The translations under genes and the position numbers were made by a program. The notes beneath the pieces are model-generated. The model had not been told where the DNA came from. It worked only from the letters and a program-made list of their open reading frames with translations, and did not search any database. Of a DNA stretch of 64,000 nucleotides, positions 1-10,957 are shown piece by piece. Source of the DNA: Nematopogon swammerdamellus (taxonomy: Eukaryota > Arthropoda > Insecta > Lepidoptera > Adelidae); contig OX336343.1 in NCBI GenBank assembly GCA_946902875.1, forward strand, positions 17,469,596-17,533,595. Reading direction: 5' to 3'. Position 1 is the stretch's first letter. Every line of letters begins with the position of its first letter.

Positions 1-401
1 TCACAGCATAATTAGCGAGGTAAATGATACATGTTATGCTGTTTTCGTTCAAATCAATTCATATTACATTACCTCCCGCTCAGGGAGCTAGAAGGCTGTG
101 TCAGACAGAAATATTTATAGAAATACACAATGTATTTTCAATAACAAGTTTTAAACATATTTTCTTAGGATTGTTGATCACATCACGTCCCCAAAATGTT
201 CTAATTTGAAATTTAAATATTTTCAAAGCAATGTGCGTTTAGTAGTTTGGAACGTGAATCGAGTTCGATTTCACCACCTTTGGCTAAAATATAGCCACCG
301 GTTGTTTCCTATCAAATGTAGAAACTCCACTTTTAACCGACAAATAACTTTAGGACGAGACTTAACCGGAGGTATAGTGAAAATGGCCATACGTAGAATT
401 G
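1..401. other. No gene seen
   Basis: AT-rich sequence. The short open frames show no domain, no codon bias and no link to a neighbour. Nothing recognisable. Confidence 0.6.
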
Positions 402-466
402 TTTTTTTTATGGAAACTGACACGGTTGGTTACATCACCTACAAAATCCGTGATGTCAGCCCATAA
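402..466 (-). repeat. SINE-A copy, 3' part, interrupted
   Basis: Poly-T, then the reverse complement of the SINE-A tail (tatggaaactgacacggttg) up to 'cccataacacc'. The rest of the same copy resumes at 595, after a Rep-B fragment. Confidence 0.85.
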
Positions 467-594
467 CACCCGCAATATTAAGGACAAGATGACATACTAA
501 AGGGCGACAGGTAAGCCACCTCTCACCTTAATACGGTCCTTCCACAGTATTGTTTTAGTATTTTGCTGACAACACAAGACCGATTATTCTACTT
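467..594 (-). repeat. Rep-B fragment inserted in SINE-A
   Basis: The reverse complement carries the Rep-B end block (gaaaggaccgt, gagaggtggct, ctgtcgccctttagta), as seen at 19270-19320. It splits the minus-strand SINE-A copy into 402-466 and 595-752. Confidence 0.65.
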
Positions 595-752
595 ACCGGG
601 TGAACTAGGTGACATGTCAGTGCTTCCCTTCAATTCATGTCGGCTACACTGAACTGGACGGAAAACGCAAACTATTTACATAGCTGTTTCGACCGACGTT
701 TCATGCGGTGGGGTGGTACCAACCCGGGCAGGATAAACCCTACCACCTACCT
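595..752 (-). repeat. SINE-A copy, body part
   Basis: Continuation of the copy at 402-466, from 'accgggtgaactaggtg' to 'accctaccaccta'. It lacks a head and ends four bases before an opposing SINE-A copy, giving a head-to-head inverted pair. Confidence 0.85.
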
Positions 753-756
753 AGTA

Positions 757-1133
757 CTGTACCGTGTGGGGCAGGTACTTTAAAAGAATAGCCCCACTGC
801 ATCTCTCCCCGTGTATGTCGTAAAAGGCGACTAAGGGATACGACTCCCTTCTTATATTACTTAGGTGGTAGGGTTTAACCTGCCCGGGTTGATACCACCG
901 CACTGAATGAAAGGTCGGTCGAAACGGCTATGTAAATAGTTTGTGTTTTCCGTCCAGTTCAGTGTAGCCGGCACGACCGAAGGGAAGCACTGACGTGGCA
1001 CCAAGTTAACCCGGTTTTATGGGCTGACATCACGGATGTTGTAGGTGATCATCACCTACAACGTCCGTGATGTCAACAACAGCTACATCACCTGGTGATG
1101 TAGCCAACCGTGTCAGTTTCCATAAAAAAAAAA
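757..1133 (+). repeat. SINE-A, second type of head, rearranged tail
   Basis: Head 'gtaccgtgtggggc ... gtcgtaaaaggcgactaagg', shared body, then an A-tail at 1123-1133. The tail region contains an extra inverted block: 25-bp arms at 1025-1049 and 1051-1075 with one mismatch, and perfect 11-bp arms at 1082-1092 and 1094-1104. Normal copies lack this block. Confidence 0.9.
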
Positions 1134-1514
1134 CAGTAAGGTAAGAAGGACTAGTTTTGAACCGTATGAAGTCCATGAGAAGTTGTCCCCGACTCTCGCT
1201 ATGCGAGGAAAGCTCTGGAAGGCTAGCTGAGCCACCACCGCCCCGCGCCGTCGCTTCAGAGCTCTTCCCGGACCGGAGCCTCGGACACTCACAGCTTGCA
1301 TTTTATTTTGCAATCTACCAACGAAGCAAGACGAGAATTATTTCGTTTCGTTTTATGATTGAAAAAACCTGTGTGACCGGATATTAAGTTTTTCAGAAGT
1401 AAGTCGGTGTGGGTTTTGGTTTTGCTGTGGTGCTTATGCAGAGGACGAACTTATTGTTAAATATCGTTCGTTTAATTAAATTACGAGTACTTTTGATAGT
1501 ATACATACTACACG
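1134..1514. other. No gene seen
   Basis: Mixed composition, with short overlapping open frames on both strands that show no domain. Nothing recognisable. Confidence 0.5.
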
Positions 1515-1670
1515 CTGTATCTGTATGTACTCTTGTAAATTACAGCACAACACCGACCGCCACATTTAACAAAGTATTAGGACAAGACAACTATCAAGCA
1601 GCAAGTAAGGCAGGAAGACCCACCTGCTACACGACTCGGTAGAAAGACCGTGCCAAGGTGAGGGGTGGCT
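1515..1670 (+). repeat. Rep-B copy
   Basis: Contains the Rep-B blocks 'attacagcacaacaccgacc', 'gtattaggacaaga' and 'cacctgctacacgactcgg'. Compare 19085, 28431 and 58125. Confidence 0.75.
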
Positions 1671-1718
1671 ACGACGTGCACGGGGAGAGATGCAGGGGGG
1701 CTATTATTTTTAGAATAT
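1671..1718 (-). repeat. SINE-A head fragment
   Basis: 'cacggggagagatgcagg...ggctatt' is the reverse complement of the second SINE-A head. It directly abuts Rep-B. Confidence 0.7.
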
Positions 1719-2478
1719 TTTCAACTTGTTCTGTCGTTATTGCTGTCTTGAGCTATTCTTTTGCCGTTACTAGTGATGCCCAGACATATCGATTTGCTTT
1801 AACGATGAAAGAATTTTGTTACTTAGTCTAAAACCATCGCATGGAAACATTCATACTCTTCCATCTATTGCACACAGAACATGCAGTAGTGTAATGTATG
1901 CACTCAACCAAGTTCCATGTACATAATTATCAGTATCAAGAAAATAGAATCAGTAGAACTCCCCCCTCATGTGGGAAAATATTAAACAGGCAGGTTTACC
2001 CCACATGGCGCCATTCTTCCGTGCAGATGAAATGAAAATTCAGGCGGCATTTTCCCGTCGCGGCTCGCGTTGAACTGACACAATATTCAAGTGTCGAGGT
2101 AAGCGAGTGTGTTGTCGGGGGCGGGGCGGGGCGGGCGGGGGATGTGCCGGGGGGGGGGGGGGGGGGGAGGTGATGCAATTCCGAGATATGAGATGTGATT
2201 ACTGGGCTCGCTTTGTTAGTTGTTAGGCGTGGAGCGACGAAGCCGTGGATTCGCCTGCTGAAAATGAAAAATAGCACGAAAATATGAAGGAATTCTTAAT
2301 GTACAATTTACACTTCTCCAGAACTTTGGATTTATCAACTCAAAACAAATCGGATGTAAATCATATTTCATCAAGTCAAAGGCGCATTTTGGAGTCCTAG
2401 ATGAGACGATGAGGACTGTGATTAGATGTTTACATAAACCAGAGAAACTTGAAAGTGGTTCGCCGCCGGAGGAATCTT
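1719..2478. other. No gene; G-run
   Basis: No coding signal. A GC-rich patch at 2110-2170 ends in 19 consecutive G (2149-2167), a possible G-quadruplex and a likely length-unstable site. Confidence 0.5.
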
Positions 2479-2792
2479 CCTAGAACGATAAAAAAGGTAT
2501 GGATCCCGAACCCTATCCTCGCCAGCGTAACACGATATAAGTAAAAGCATACTTGTTTCATTGGACGGTCGCGCGCTGGCCCGTCAGTCTGTCATCGGCT
2601 GCGTTCGCAAAACCTGTTTAAAATGCCCGCATGCTCTGTGTTTACGTGTAAAAACACTACAGCCAAGTTTAGTGTGCACAATAGTGGAATATCTTATCAT
2701 CGATAAGTACACTTCGCTCCCCGCAACTCGGCGACGCTAGTTCTCATACAAGCATTTGAGAGTCCGGCGTCCATCCTTTTTATCGTTCTAGG
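2479..2792. mobile_element. MITE with TIRs, copy 1 of a pair
   Basis: Terminal inverted repeats cctagaacgataaaaaagg and ccttttt-atcgttctagg. Subterminal blocks 'gccagcgtaacacgatat' near the left end and 'gcgacgctagttctcata' near the right end recur in the copy at 13269-13495. No transposase, so it is non-autonomous. Superfamily not assigned. Confidence 0.65.
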
Positions 2793-4164
2793 AGTCTTCG
2801 CTCCACGGCCGAGCTGTTAAGGCCTAAGGGAGGGTTTATTTATTATTATAATGTGGTGCGATTACTTTTGTCGCAAACGTAATTTTCAGGCGTCGACGCC
2901 TCTAGCGCTCTCCCTCCCTCCTCTACTGTCTCCATACCTCTCTCGGCCCCTCACAGCGGAGTTGTTTTGCGGGACTTATTGTTATTTTCTTAAATTAAGC
3001 GCACAAAAAAGAATTTAATATTGCGATGTTTTTGGAAGAGGCGATGGGATGAGATAAGGTTTAATGAAGACGAAAATTTTAACGTAATCTTGTATTTTAT
3101 TTGGTTGGAAAATGTGCTCACTGATATATTTTACTCGTGTTACTCATCTCTGTCGTTCATGTGAGTCACTTCGACGTTTGATTTTAATATTAGTTTGTTG
3201 ATTTATCAGCTCGGATGAGCTCAAGGCTATGTAATTCGAGAGGTGTTGACTCCACCTGCCGGCTGCATGCATTAGTATGCATTCATAATAATCATTGTAG
3301 AACGTTTTCCTCCTGCGTTTGAGTTAGTGTAGATCCTTAATTTAAAACATTTATTTAATTTACTAGGAGGTAAGGTTAATTTCGCTGGTATGGCTAAAGC
3401 TTAGAGGAACGAAGTATCTAATTATATCAGATTACTTCAGAATAATCATTCCTTTCTGTTATAATAGCGAAAATGTAAGAACCTGGGTAATGTTTACTAA
3501 AATGACATTCACGCAGAAAATATAATCCTAAAATGAACCGAACTTAAAAAATACTCTCAAAGCATTCCTCAATTATACTCATAAAGTCGAAGCAAGCGGC
3601 CAAACACAATTTATTTATAATTACCCATCTGAATACAGAAGCGAAGTAATTCCGCGCGCACAAGAGTCAGAAAGCAAACAAGACATCGCTTTCTGAGCCG
3701 AACGCGGCGGCGCGCGCTCCGAAAACATAACCTACAAATGTTTCAAATTAGATTTCGCGAATCTTAATTACTCCTCTTCCGAATTACAAATTACACACGC
3801 CAGGAATAGGCCTCCCTCTGACGCTCCGGGTGACGTGCGCCGCTGAAAGTTTGGGGAATTGAAACAATCACTTACAGAACGGATTCCTCGTTATCTGCCT
3901 CCGAGACGCCACCTCAGCATCCAACAAGCAGCGCCGCCCCCCCCCCGCCCCCGCCAGCGCCGCCTCCGCCCCCTCCCAGCCCCCCGCCCCCACCTCCGAC
4001 GCCTCCGCCCCCGCTCGGCAATATAATTACGTCTGAGTTAGCTTCCGAGACAGTGCTAAACGTTTTTTATGAAAAAAAAATATTTATAATGCACCTAGTC
4101 GTTCTAGAATATCGTTGACATCGAGAAGTGGAAGGGATAAAACTATCGTTATCTTTATTTATAA
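2793..4164. other. No gene; C-rich tract
   Basis: No open frame or domain. A strongly strand-biased C-rich tract lies at about 3935-4015. The rest is AT-rich and unrecognised. Confidence 0.5.
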
Positions 4165-4362
4165 CTAGGTTTTGCCCGCGGCTTCGCTCGCGTAAAATTC
4201 GTATTTACAAAGAAGAAAGTAAGTAAGCTCGCTACCGTACCGTTATTTCGGCGCGCGGAACAATTCGGTTTGTATTGAGAGCCACATCTTAGCGTAACCG
4301 GAACTAAATTTTATTTAGCCTATCCTGTGTCACGTATAGTTAAATGTGCTTGTACTAAGTTT
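4165..4362 (-). mobile_element. Hel-E Helitron-like fragment
   Basis: On the minus strand it ends gccgcgggcaaaacctag, preceded by a short hairpin (cgcgagcgaagccgcg), as expected of a Helitron 3' end. The interior (gaaataacggta, ggacacaggatagg-like) matches the copies at 9330 and 30238. Confidence 0.6.
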
Positions 4363-4583
4363 TTTTTTAAATAAACCGACATGGGTGGCTGTGCCGAGAG
4401 GTGCAATGGACAAAGCCAAAATCATTTCTCCTCGCGAAACAAACGCTCAGTTAGGTGCCATGCCAGTACATTTGCGGACTGTTGCTAAGCTGTCTAGCCT
4501 GTTAATATGACGTGGGTCTCTACAAATCGAAATAGAATCAGGGCGATTACAATAGGTGGTCAAACCTGACTCAAGAGAACCAA
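4363..4583. other. Unassigned, Rep-H-like trace
   Basis: 'tgggtggctgtgccgagagg' near 4382 resembles the start of Rep-H (16084, 21837). Nothing else recognised. Confidence 0.35.
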
Positions 4584-4797
4584 TGTAATGTGCTTACATT
4601 ACTTACATAGTTAGTAGGTACTTACTTATTTAGTAGTCAACAACATAAAATACAGACATAAACATTGTATATTTAAAAATAGAATAAAGATGGTTGCCAA
4701 TAGCAACGACATAACAGACATGTCATTGAATAATGGATTGCATTAAAATCTTACATAAATACGTACAACAGTGTTTAATTATTATAAACAAATAACA
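4584..4797 (+). repeat. Candidate 5' LTR of the gypsy element
   Basis: Starts TGTAATGTGC, ends AACA and is followed at once by TGG, the usual start of a primer-binding site. It contains 'agaataaag', a possible polyadenylation signal. No second LTR exists in the window, so the left boundary is inferred from the TG...CA rule only. Confidence 0.4.
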
Positions 4798-4808
4798 TGG
4801 CGCAGCCG
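4798..4808 (+). other. Candidate primer-binding site
   Basis: tggcgcagccg, directly after the inferred LTR end and 34 bases before the gag ATG. This is the normal place for the tRNA primer of reverse transcription. The tRNA was not identified. Confidence 0.45.
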
Positions 4809-4841
4809 TAAAAAGAACTACAAGCTCAAAACTCATTTACA

Positions 4842-7340
4842 ATGTCCACGGACATGTTCAATAAGCCGGCGCCACTGAACCTGGCATCGGACAATGTAGC
4901 TGAAAATTTTTCGATCTTCCAAGAAGAAGTCTTAATATATTTTACAGCGACAGAATCTAATAAGAAGCCGCAAGAAGTACAGGTAGCCAGACTAAAAAAC
5001 TTACTTGGTACGGATGGACAAAAGCTGTACAGGTCAATCAAGCCAAAGGACGAGTCATACAAAGAAACAGTAAGTAATATACTACAAATTTTAGAAAAAC
5101 ATCTGCAGCCAAAAGCAAATGAAACTGTACAAATATATAAATTTCTCCAAAGAACACAACAAGAAGGAGAATCGTTTGAAAGGTTTTACGCCGCCTTGAG
5201 AGGTATGGTCGACCAATGCAACTTTGCAGAACAAGAAGACAAGCTCTTATGCGCACAAATTGTGCTGGGGATTAGGAACAACACCGTCAAAGAAAAACTT
5301 CTAAGAGGAGAAAGAAGAAGTCTAGACAATGTAGTGGCTTATTGTCAATCGGCTGAACTAGCGGAACAGAATATCAAGCTTTTAAATAAAGACAAAAACA
5401 TAGACTCTGTTTCAAACACTACACGTAGATGCACTAAATGTGGAACAAGTCATAGGTTCAGAGAGTGTCCTGCCTTTGGCAACATATGTAATAAATGTCA
5501 CTGGCCAAACCACTACACAAAGATGTGTCGCGCAGCAGCAATCCGGCAAAATAAAGAAGAAGAAGAAGGAGATGCGTCAAAACGGATGTCGACCTCGAGC
5601 CGGTCAGAATCGCAGACGATGCCAACAAGACAGGGAAAGCCATACAAATCGTCGCACTCACGCATAACACACGAGCTCGGAATTAACAAAGATGAAACGG
5701 AAGAAGCTCAGAACAACCTTCACATTGGATCTTTAGATTCTAAGGTAAATTGGTATAAAAATATAGCAATCCATGGTGAAAATATAAAATTTAAATTAGA
5801 TACTGGAGCTGAGATTAATATTTTACCATTGCAGTATTGTAAGAAATTAAATCTCTGTAAGAATATAAGAGAAACAAATGTAAAGCTGGAAGCGTTCGGT
5901 GGTTTCAAAATCGCTCCACAGGGTTCAATAGATGTAATGTTAAGACTTGAAGGAAAGTCAATTAACACGAATTTCATTGTTGTTGACAATCCAAAAGCAA
6001 TACCAATTTTAGGCTTATCTGCGTGTATTAGATTAAAACTAATTCAAAGAATTGATTCCATAGGTAAACCAGAGATAGACAAAGAACATTTTATTGCCAT
6101 AAATAAAAATATATTTACAGGATTGGGCTGCTTCCCAGACATTCTAAGCATAAAACTGAAAGATGGAGCGATTCCAAGAACGTGTCCACCTAGACGAATA
6201 CCACTAAAGTTAAAAGCCAGGTTAAAAGAAACTTTGCTAAGTCTACAGGAAAAAGGTGTGATACTTCCTGTACATGAACCTAAGGAATGGGTAAACAATA
6301 TAGTTATAATAGAAAAACCGAATAAAACTTTAAGAGTGTGCATAGACCCATCAGAATTAAATAAAAATATATTAAGGGACTATTATACAATACCAAATTT
6401 TGAAGATCTCACATCAAATTTGTCCGGTAAAAAAATATTTTGTGTATTTGACTTAAAGGATGGCTTTCATCAGATAAAGCTAAGCGAACAGTCAACTGAT
6501 CTTTGCACGTTCAGTACACCTTTTGGGTGCTACAAATTTCTCAGAGCTCCATTTGGCCTTTGTTCATTACCAGAAATATTTCAAAAGTTTACATATAAGT
6601 ACTTTGGTGACATTCCTGGTGTCACAGTGTATTTTGATGATTTGCTTTGTGCAGCTGGTAGTGTTGAAGAATTGGAAAATATAGTACATAATGTCATAGA
6701 GAGAGCTAAAAAGTTAAATATAAAATTTAATTCAGATAAAGTGCAGTATTTCGTTGATGAGGTCAAATATTTTGGGTTAATTTTTAATGAACAAGGACTA
6801 AAGTGTGATCCAGAAAGGGTAAAATCTATAAAAAATTTGAAATCACCAACAAATAAAAATGAACTGCAACAAATTTTAGGAATTATAAATTATATGAGAA
6901 ATTTTATACCGCATTTGTCAGAATTAATAGGACCATTACGAGACTTATTAAAAAAAAATTGCACCTGGCTGTGGACAAAAAGTCACGATCAAATACTAGA
7001 AAAAATTAAAGATATAATTAGTGAAGACAGTATATTAACACCGTTTGATCCCTATGCGTCTATAGAGTTGCAATGTGACTCTTCAAAGGATGCGATTGGA
7101 TGCTGTCTGATGCAAAAGGGGAAGCCAGTGTCCTATGCATCGAGATCACTAACAAGCGCGGAGATCAATTATGCTCAAATAGAGAAGGAGTTGCTAAGTG
7201 TAACTTTTGCCTGCAAAAAGTTCCATAATCTAGTATATGGACATAAGGTCAAAATATTTAATGACCATTTACCTTTAGTGTCAATAGTAAAGCAAGATTT
7301 AACATTAAACACCAAGCTATCCAACAAAAACACAATTTAG
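4842..7340 (+). CDS. Ty3/gypsy gag-pol, cut off in RNase H
   Basis: Retrotransposon polyprotein with gag and pol fused in one 832-codon frame. Residues 1-190 are gag-like. Two zinc knuckles at 197-229 (CX2CX3HX4C, then CX2CX4HX4C) are expected to bind element RNA. The aspartic protease motif LDTGAEINILP has its catalytic Asp at 320. Reverse transcriptase shows FDLKDGFHQI (Asp 537) and YFDD at 597-600. RNase H starts near 735 with Asp 746 in LQCDSSKDAIG, and NDHLPL at 807-812. After about residue 818 the sequence leaves the family pattern and stops. The end of RNase H, the integrase, any env and the 3' LTR are absent. The ATG at 4842 sits just after the candidate LTR and primer site. No stop or frameshift interrupts the 832 codons, so the copy may be fairly young but is not autonomous. 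Confidence 0.92.
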   Translation: MSTDMFNKPAPLNLASDNVAENFSIFQEEVLIYFTATESNKKPQEVQVARLKNLLGTDGQKLYRSIKPKDESYKETVSNILQILEKHLQPKANETVQIYKFLQRTQQEGESFERFYAALRGMVDQCNFAEQEDKLLCAQIVLGIRNNTVKEKLLRGERRSLDNVVAYCQSAELAEQNIKLLNKDKNIDSVSNTTRRCTKCGTSHRFRECPAFGNICNKCHWPNHYTKMCRAAAIRQNKEEEEGDASKRMSTSSRSESQTMPTRQGKPYKSSHSRITHELGINKDETEEAQNNLHIGSLDSKVNWYKNIAIHGENIKFKLDTGAEINILPLQYCKKLNLCKNIRETNVKLEAFGGFKIAPQGSIDVMLRLEGKSINTNFIVVDNPKAIPILGLSACIRLKLIQRIDSIGKPEIDKEHFIAINKNIFTGLGCFPDILSIKLKDGAIPRTCPPRRIPLKLKARLKETLLSLQEKGVILPVHEPKEWVNNIVIIEKPNKTLRVCIDPSELNKNILRDYYTIPNFEDLTSNLSGKKIFCVFDLKDGFHQIKLSEQSTDLCTFSTPFGCYKFLRAPFGLCSLPEIFQKFTYKYFGDIPGVTVYFDDLLCAAGSVEELENIVHNVIERAKKLNIKFNSDKVQYFVDEVKYFGLIFNEQGLKCDPERVKSIKNLKSPTNKNELQQILGIINYMRNFIPHLSELIGPLRDLLKKNCTWLWTKSHDQILEKIKDIISEDSILTPFDPYASIELQCDSSKDAIGCCLMQKGKPVSYASRSLTSAEINYAQIEKELLSVTFACKKFHNLVYGHKVKIFNDHLPLVSIVKQDLTLNTKLSNKNTI

Positions 7341-7399
7341 GTCATACAAAATTAAATGACCAAAGGAAAGCACTGCCACAATTTACTTTTTTTTTTCTT

Positions 7400-7587
7400 C
7401 TTGAAAACGCGATATTTTGCGCCGAGCCACCCAATAGGTGTCTAACGACGCCCATGGACATTCGGTCGTATGGGTTGATAATGCCATGCCGACCTGACAG
7501 GTGCCTATTCACGCCCCTCTTGAAGGACCCGAGACTGTACTTTGGGGGAAATAATGGGAAGCTGTAATGGACGGACATTGCAAGCAT
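7400..7587 (-). pseudogene. Possible LINE reverse transcriptase C-end
   Basis: The minus frame reads PPKYSLGSFKRGVNRHLSG, resembling the 'FK.RVN..L' close of many LINE polyproteins (compare IFKSRVNS in the LINE at 61512). Only the last 60 or so residues are present, and no catalytic motif. Family not assigned. Confidence 0.35.
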
Positions 7588-8093
7588 CGATACTTCTCGC
7601 TGATTGCAAGAGTGTGATGTAGCGTGTTTAGATGATGTAGATGTATGTCAGATCCATAAAAAAACTAAATGTAAGAAAAGCTATATGTATGAAAGACGTA
7701 AATATCCATCCACATGCTCCTTCGCCAGAGCGCGCAACGCGCGAAATAGCTCACGGACGCCTCATCTCACACAGCCTCATACGCTCACATCTCGACTTCT
7801 GATTGCTCTTTTAAGGCACATCTTGAGTAGCTATTGTTAGTTCAACATAGAGACATCTAGCTTGATTTTGGAGCAGGATATGCTAGGCGCTGAAGAATTC
7901 AGGGCTTTCTGAAAATAAATTTAAAAGTCCATTATGAATTCGTTTTAGTATGTTGTTGTCAGTAAGGTCTAAATGCCTGTGTGAATTTTAAACGCGTTTT
8001 GTTACATCAAGCCATAAAGACGAAATAAGTATTATATGTTTTTTATATGTTAGTACTAAGCATATATTCGCTTTTTATATGTCTTCAATAGTT
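7588..8093. other. No gene seen
   Basis: AT-rich, with one short open frame lacking any domain. Nothing recognised. Confidence 0.5.
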
Positions 8094-8343
8094 AATGCAA
8101 AGCCAAAAAAAAAAAACAGAAAAAATACGTCCCGAGCAGGATACGAACCTGGAACCTCGGAACGCAGGGGATTGCGTCATACCTACTAGAGAAGCTGCAA
8201 GAAACGGTTCGAAAATTGAGAGAGATTACGTCATCGATCCGATATGGCGGAATCCGTAAGGCGCTGGCTGCTCAAGCCGGAGTTCCAGCTTCAAATTATG
8301 GTCGGGACGTATTTTTTTTACTCTTTATTTCCGGCTTTGCATT
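8094..8343. mobile_element. MITE with 40-bp TIRs and tRNA-like core
   Basis: Ends aatgcaaagcc and ggctttgcatt. The inverted ends continue to aatacgtcccga (left, about 8123-8134) and gtcgggacgtatt (right). Inside, on the minus strand, ccaggttcgtatcctgc resembles a tRNA T-arm with a B box (ggttcgtatcc). No transposase. Confidence 0.6.
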
Positions 8344-9329
8344 TATCTAATGAAGATTTATAAGTAGTCAAAGTAAGATCCACTGATTGAATCCCAACGA
8401 GATTTGATCGTACTTATGACCTCTGGTGCAATTCAACTTTTGTAGACATCTAATTATTGTACTTGCAGTAGCGAAACCCCCTTTCTCTATCCGTCAACTG
8501 CACAGTGTAGAAACATAAATCCCGTTTCCTCCTTTTTCCACATTACATTTATTTAGTTTTTGTATAATATTTTTAATATGTACTTTATTAAGTTAATTTC
8601 TTTCTAATTAGTTTTATTTAATTTGTGTTATTAAGTTATAAAAATAAAGATTTAGTATGTATGCCTATTGTAGATTCCACAAAAAAAAATTCTCTACATT
8701 TATGAAAAATCTTTGATGATAGCCCACAATCTACATTCTACACAATGTAGAACAAGATTAGGTCTAACCCCTTCACGCACATTTAATTCCTAAAATCCAC
8801 AATGTGCCTCTCATCCAGCAGATACAATCTAATTTAACAAATGAGATCTTTCCGAGGTGCAATAAGTTTGCCTTTCTGATCCGCCGCGTCGCGTAAGTAC
8901 TGGTAGCGTTACCAGATTGCTGAAGAAGTTCGGACAATATCAAGAATTCGTGACAGAAATTAACGTGATTCGAACGAACATTTCATAATCAAAAATATCT
9001 GAAAAGCATTGTCTCATATTATCATAATATATCATAAACGAACTCGTCATGCGTCTATTTCCCCCAACACAAAGAAGAATGGTAAAATGCGCGTTTTAGG
9101 CCGTCATGACGTTTGGCTATTATCGTGCGCCGCAGAATGTTCACCGAACCGTTAGCCACTCACGTAGGTGGGTGGGACCACAATGGGGCCACATGTCGGA
9201 GTCCTTTTGAAAAACTGCAACTGACATGAGAAAAAAATATCTAACCATGATAAGTCAACCTTCAATTTCATATTTGCATCTTACCTGTTGAACTATAATG
9301 AAAATGTCAATAATTACAAATAAATAATC
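8344..9329. other. No gene seen
   Basis: AT-rich single-copy-looking sequence without coding signal. Confidence 0.5.
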
Positions 9330-9660
9330 AATACTAATAATAAATCTGGATGGTCATTGGTCATGGAGTAAGATACTTTGTTTTACGAGATACTGCGTTT
9401 GTAAACTCTATGTATGATACTAAAACTAAATTAACGATTTTTAGAAATATTTTCTGTATGTATATATGTTTCTGCATAACTGTTAAATCGATAATCCGAA
9501 TTCGTGACACAGGATAGGCTAAATAAAATTCAGTTCCGGTTGCGCTTAGACCTGGCCGAATTCTTCCGCGCGCCGAAATAAAGGTACGGTAGCAGGCTTA
9601 CTTATACTTTCTTCCTTTTAAATATTATTTCACGCTAGCGAAGCCGCGGGCAAAAGCTAT
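9330..9660 (+). mobile_element. Hel-E Helitron-like copy
   Basis: Starts 'atactaataataaatctg' and ends 'gcgaagccgcgggcaaaagc', then tat where other copies have CTAG. The interior is shared with 30238-30560 and, inverted, with 4165-4362. No Rep/helicase, so it is non-autonomous. Confidence 0.65.
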
Positions 9661-10957
9661 TTTAGTAATATAAATAAATAAGTAATAAAATTAATGTGTG
9701 AATATCGGAATAAATGAATAACTTGTAAGTAACATCGGACATATCCAAAAGTTTGGTATTCCACATAAGATTACCCTCTATTCAGGATCGGACATTAGGT
9801 TATTATAGTATACATACGATGGACAGAAATGTTACCGGACATAAGGAGATAAGAACATATCCCGACTTGTCCGGAAGTCTGGCTATTCTAAATAAGATAT
9901 TCCTCTATTTGTCTCCGCGGACGATTCTGAGCGAACTCGCCTCATGTACGCAAAGTAATGAGCTCTCCGGATGAATTTAACTTGGGCCGAAATGTTCGTC
10001 TTCGAAACTTCGCCAGCTTCGCTCCTCACGTCCGTTGGGAAACTTGGAAACGAGTCCCACGTCATACGGTTAGCCGAGTTAAAGATTACGGATTATTATG
10101 CTTACGTTAATTTAGACTACTAAAGATAGAAATATATTTTTATTAATACCAATAGTATGGCTTATTGTAATTTTTTATTATTATTTATACAATATAATTA
10201 AAAAAATACACATTTTTAGACTACTAAAACATACTTTTGGCGTTTGTCGTCTGTAATTTTTAATCCCCGACGTGTGAGAGGGTGTATGAGGGTGTGTGTA
10301 TGTTTGTGTCTGTGGCAATGTAGCTCCCAAACGGATGGACCGATTTGGATGCGATTTTTTTTAATTAGGAAGCTTGTTTAACCGGGATGGTTTTTAGTTA
10401 TGTTTGTAATCAAGTAATTAAGTAATATAAAAATTCATTATCTTAAAAAGTGGACCGATTTGCATGCGGTTTTTTAAAATAGCTTGAAATAAAAGTAAAA
10501 TTACACATTAAAAAACCCCCGACCCTTAAAAAGTAAAAAATAATTTCCGTTGGCTTACTTAAAGGAGCCGAGGGAGGGACCGCTAAGTAAAAAAAAATAT
10601 AAAAACTCAGAGCTGCGGGGCAATTTACTTAGCGGTCCACCGACTATTAAGTGCTCGTAACTCAACGGATATAATTTTTTACTTTTTAATTAAATGTGCT
10701 AGTGTTACATGAGGGTTATCAGATATTTCCACCTAGTCAAGTGGCCTAGAAAAATTTCACGTGAATGAAAGAGCGCGCGAAAATAAGTAAGTATTTACTC
10801 AACATTTACTGTTGGCTGGTCAAGTTCGGATTTACTGAAACTGGGCGAGTTATAGCTAGTGAAATGTACAATTCGTTGGCTTATTGAACAACAATCGTTC
10901 CAACCGGGTATCAGACGGTACCTTTGGTCTTTTTTTAACCGTCGGGTTTTATATATA
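9661..10957. other. No gene; dispersed repeat trace
   Basis: AT-rich. About 10255-10520 holds a repeat-like block (ccccgacgtgtgagagggtg, then 'aaacggatggaccgatttgg', a LINE/Helitron 3'-end style phrase). Nothing else recognised. Confidence 0.4.

Noticed and set aside
4826..5062. Minus-strand frames opposite gag-pol
   Set aside because: Shadows of the gypsy frame; none shows a domain of its own.
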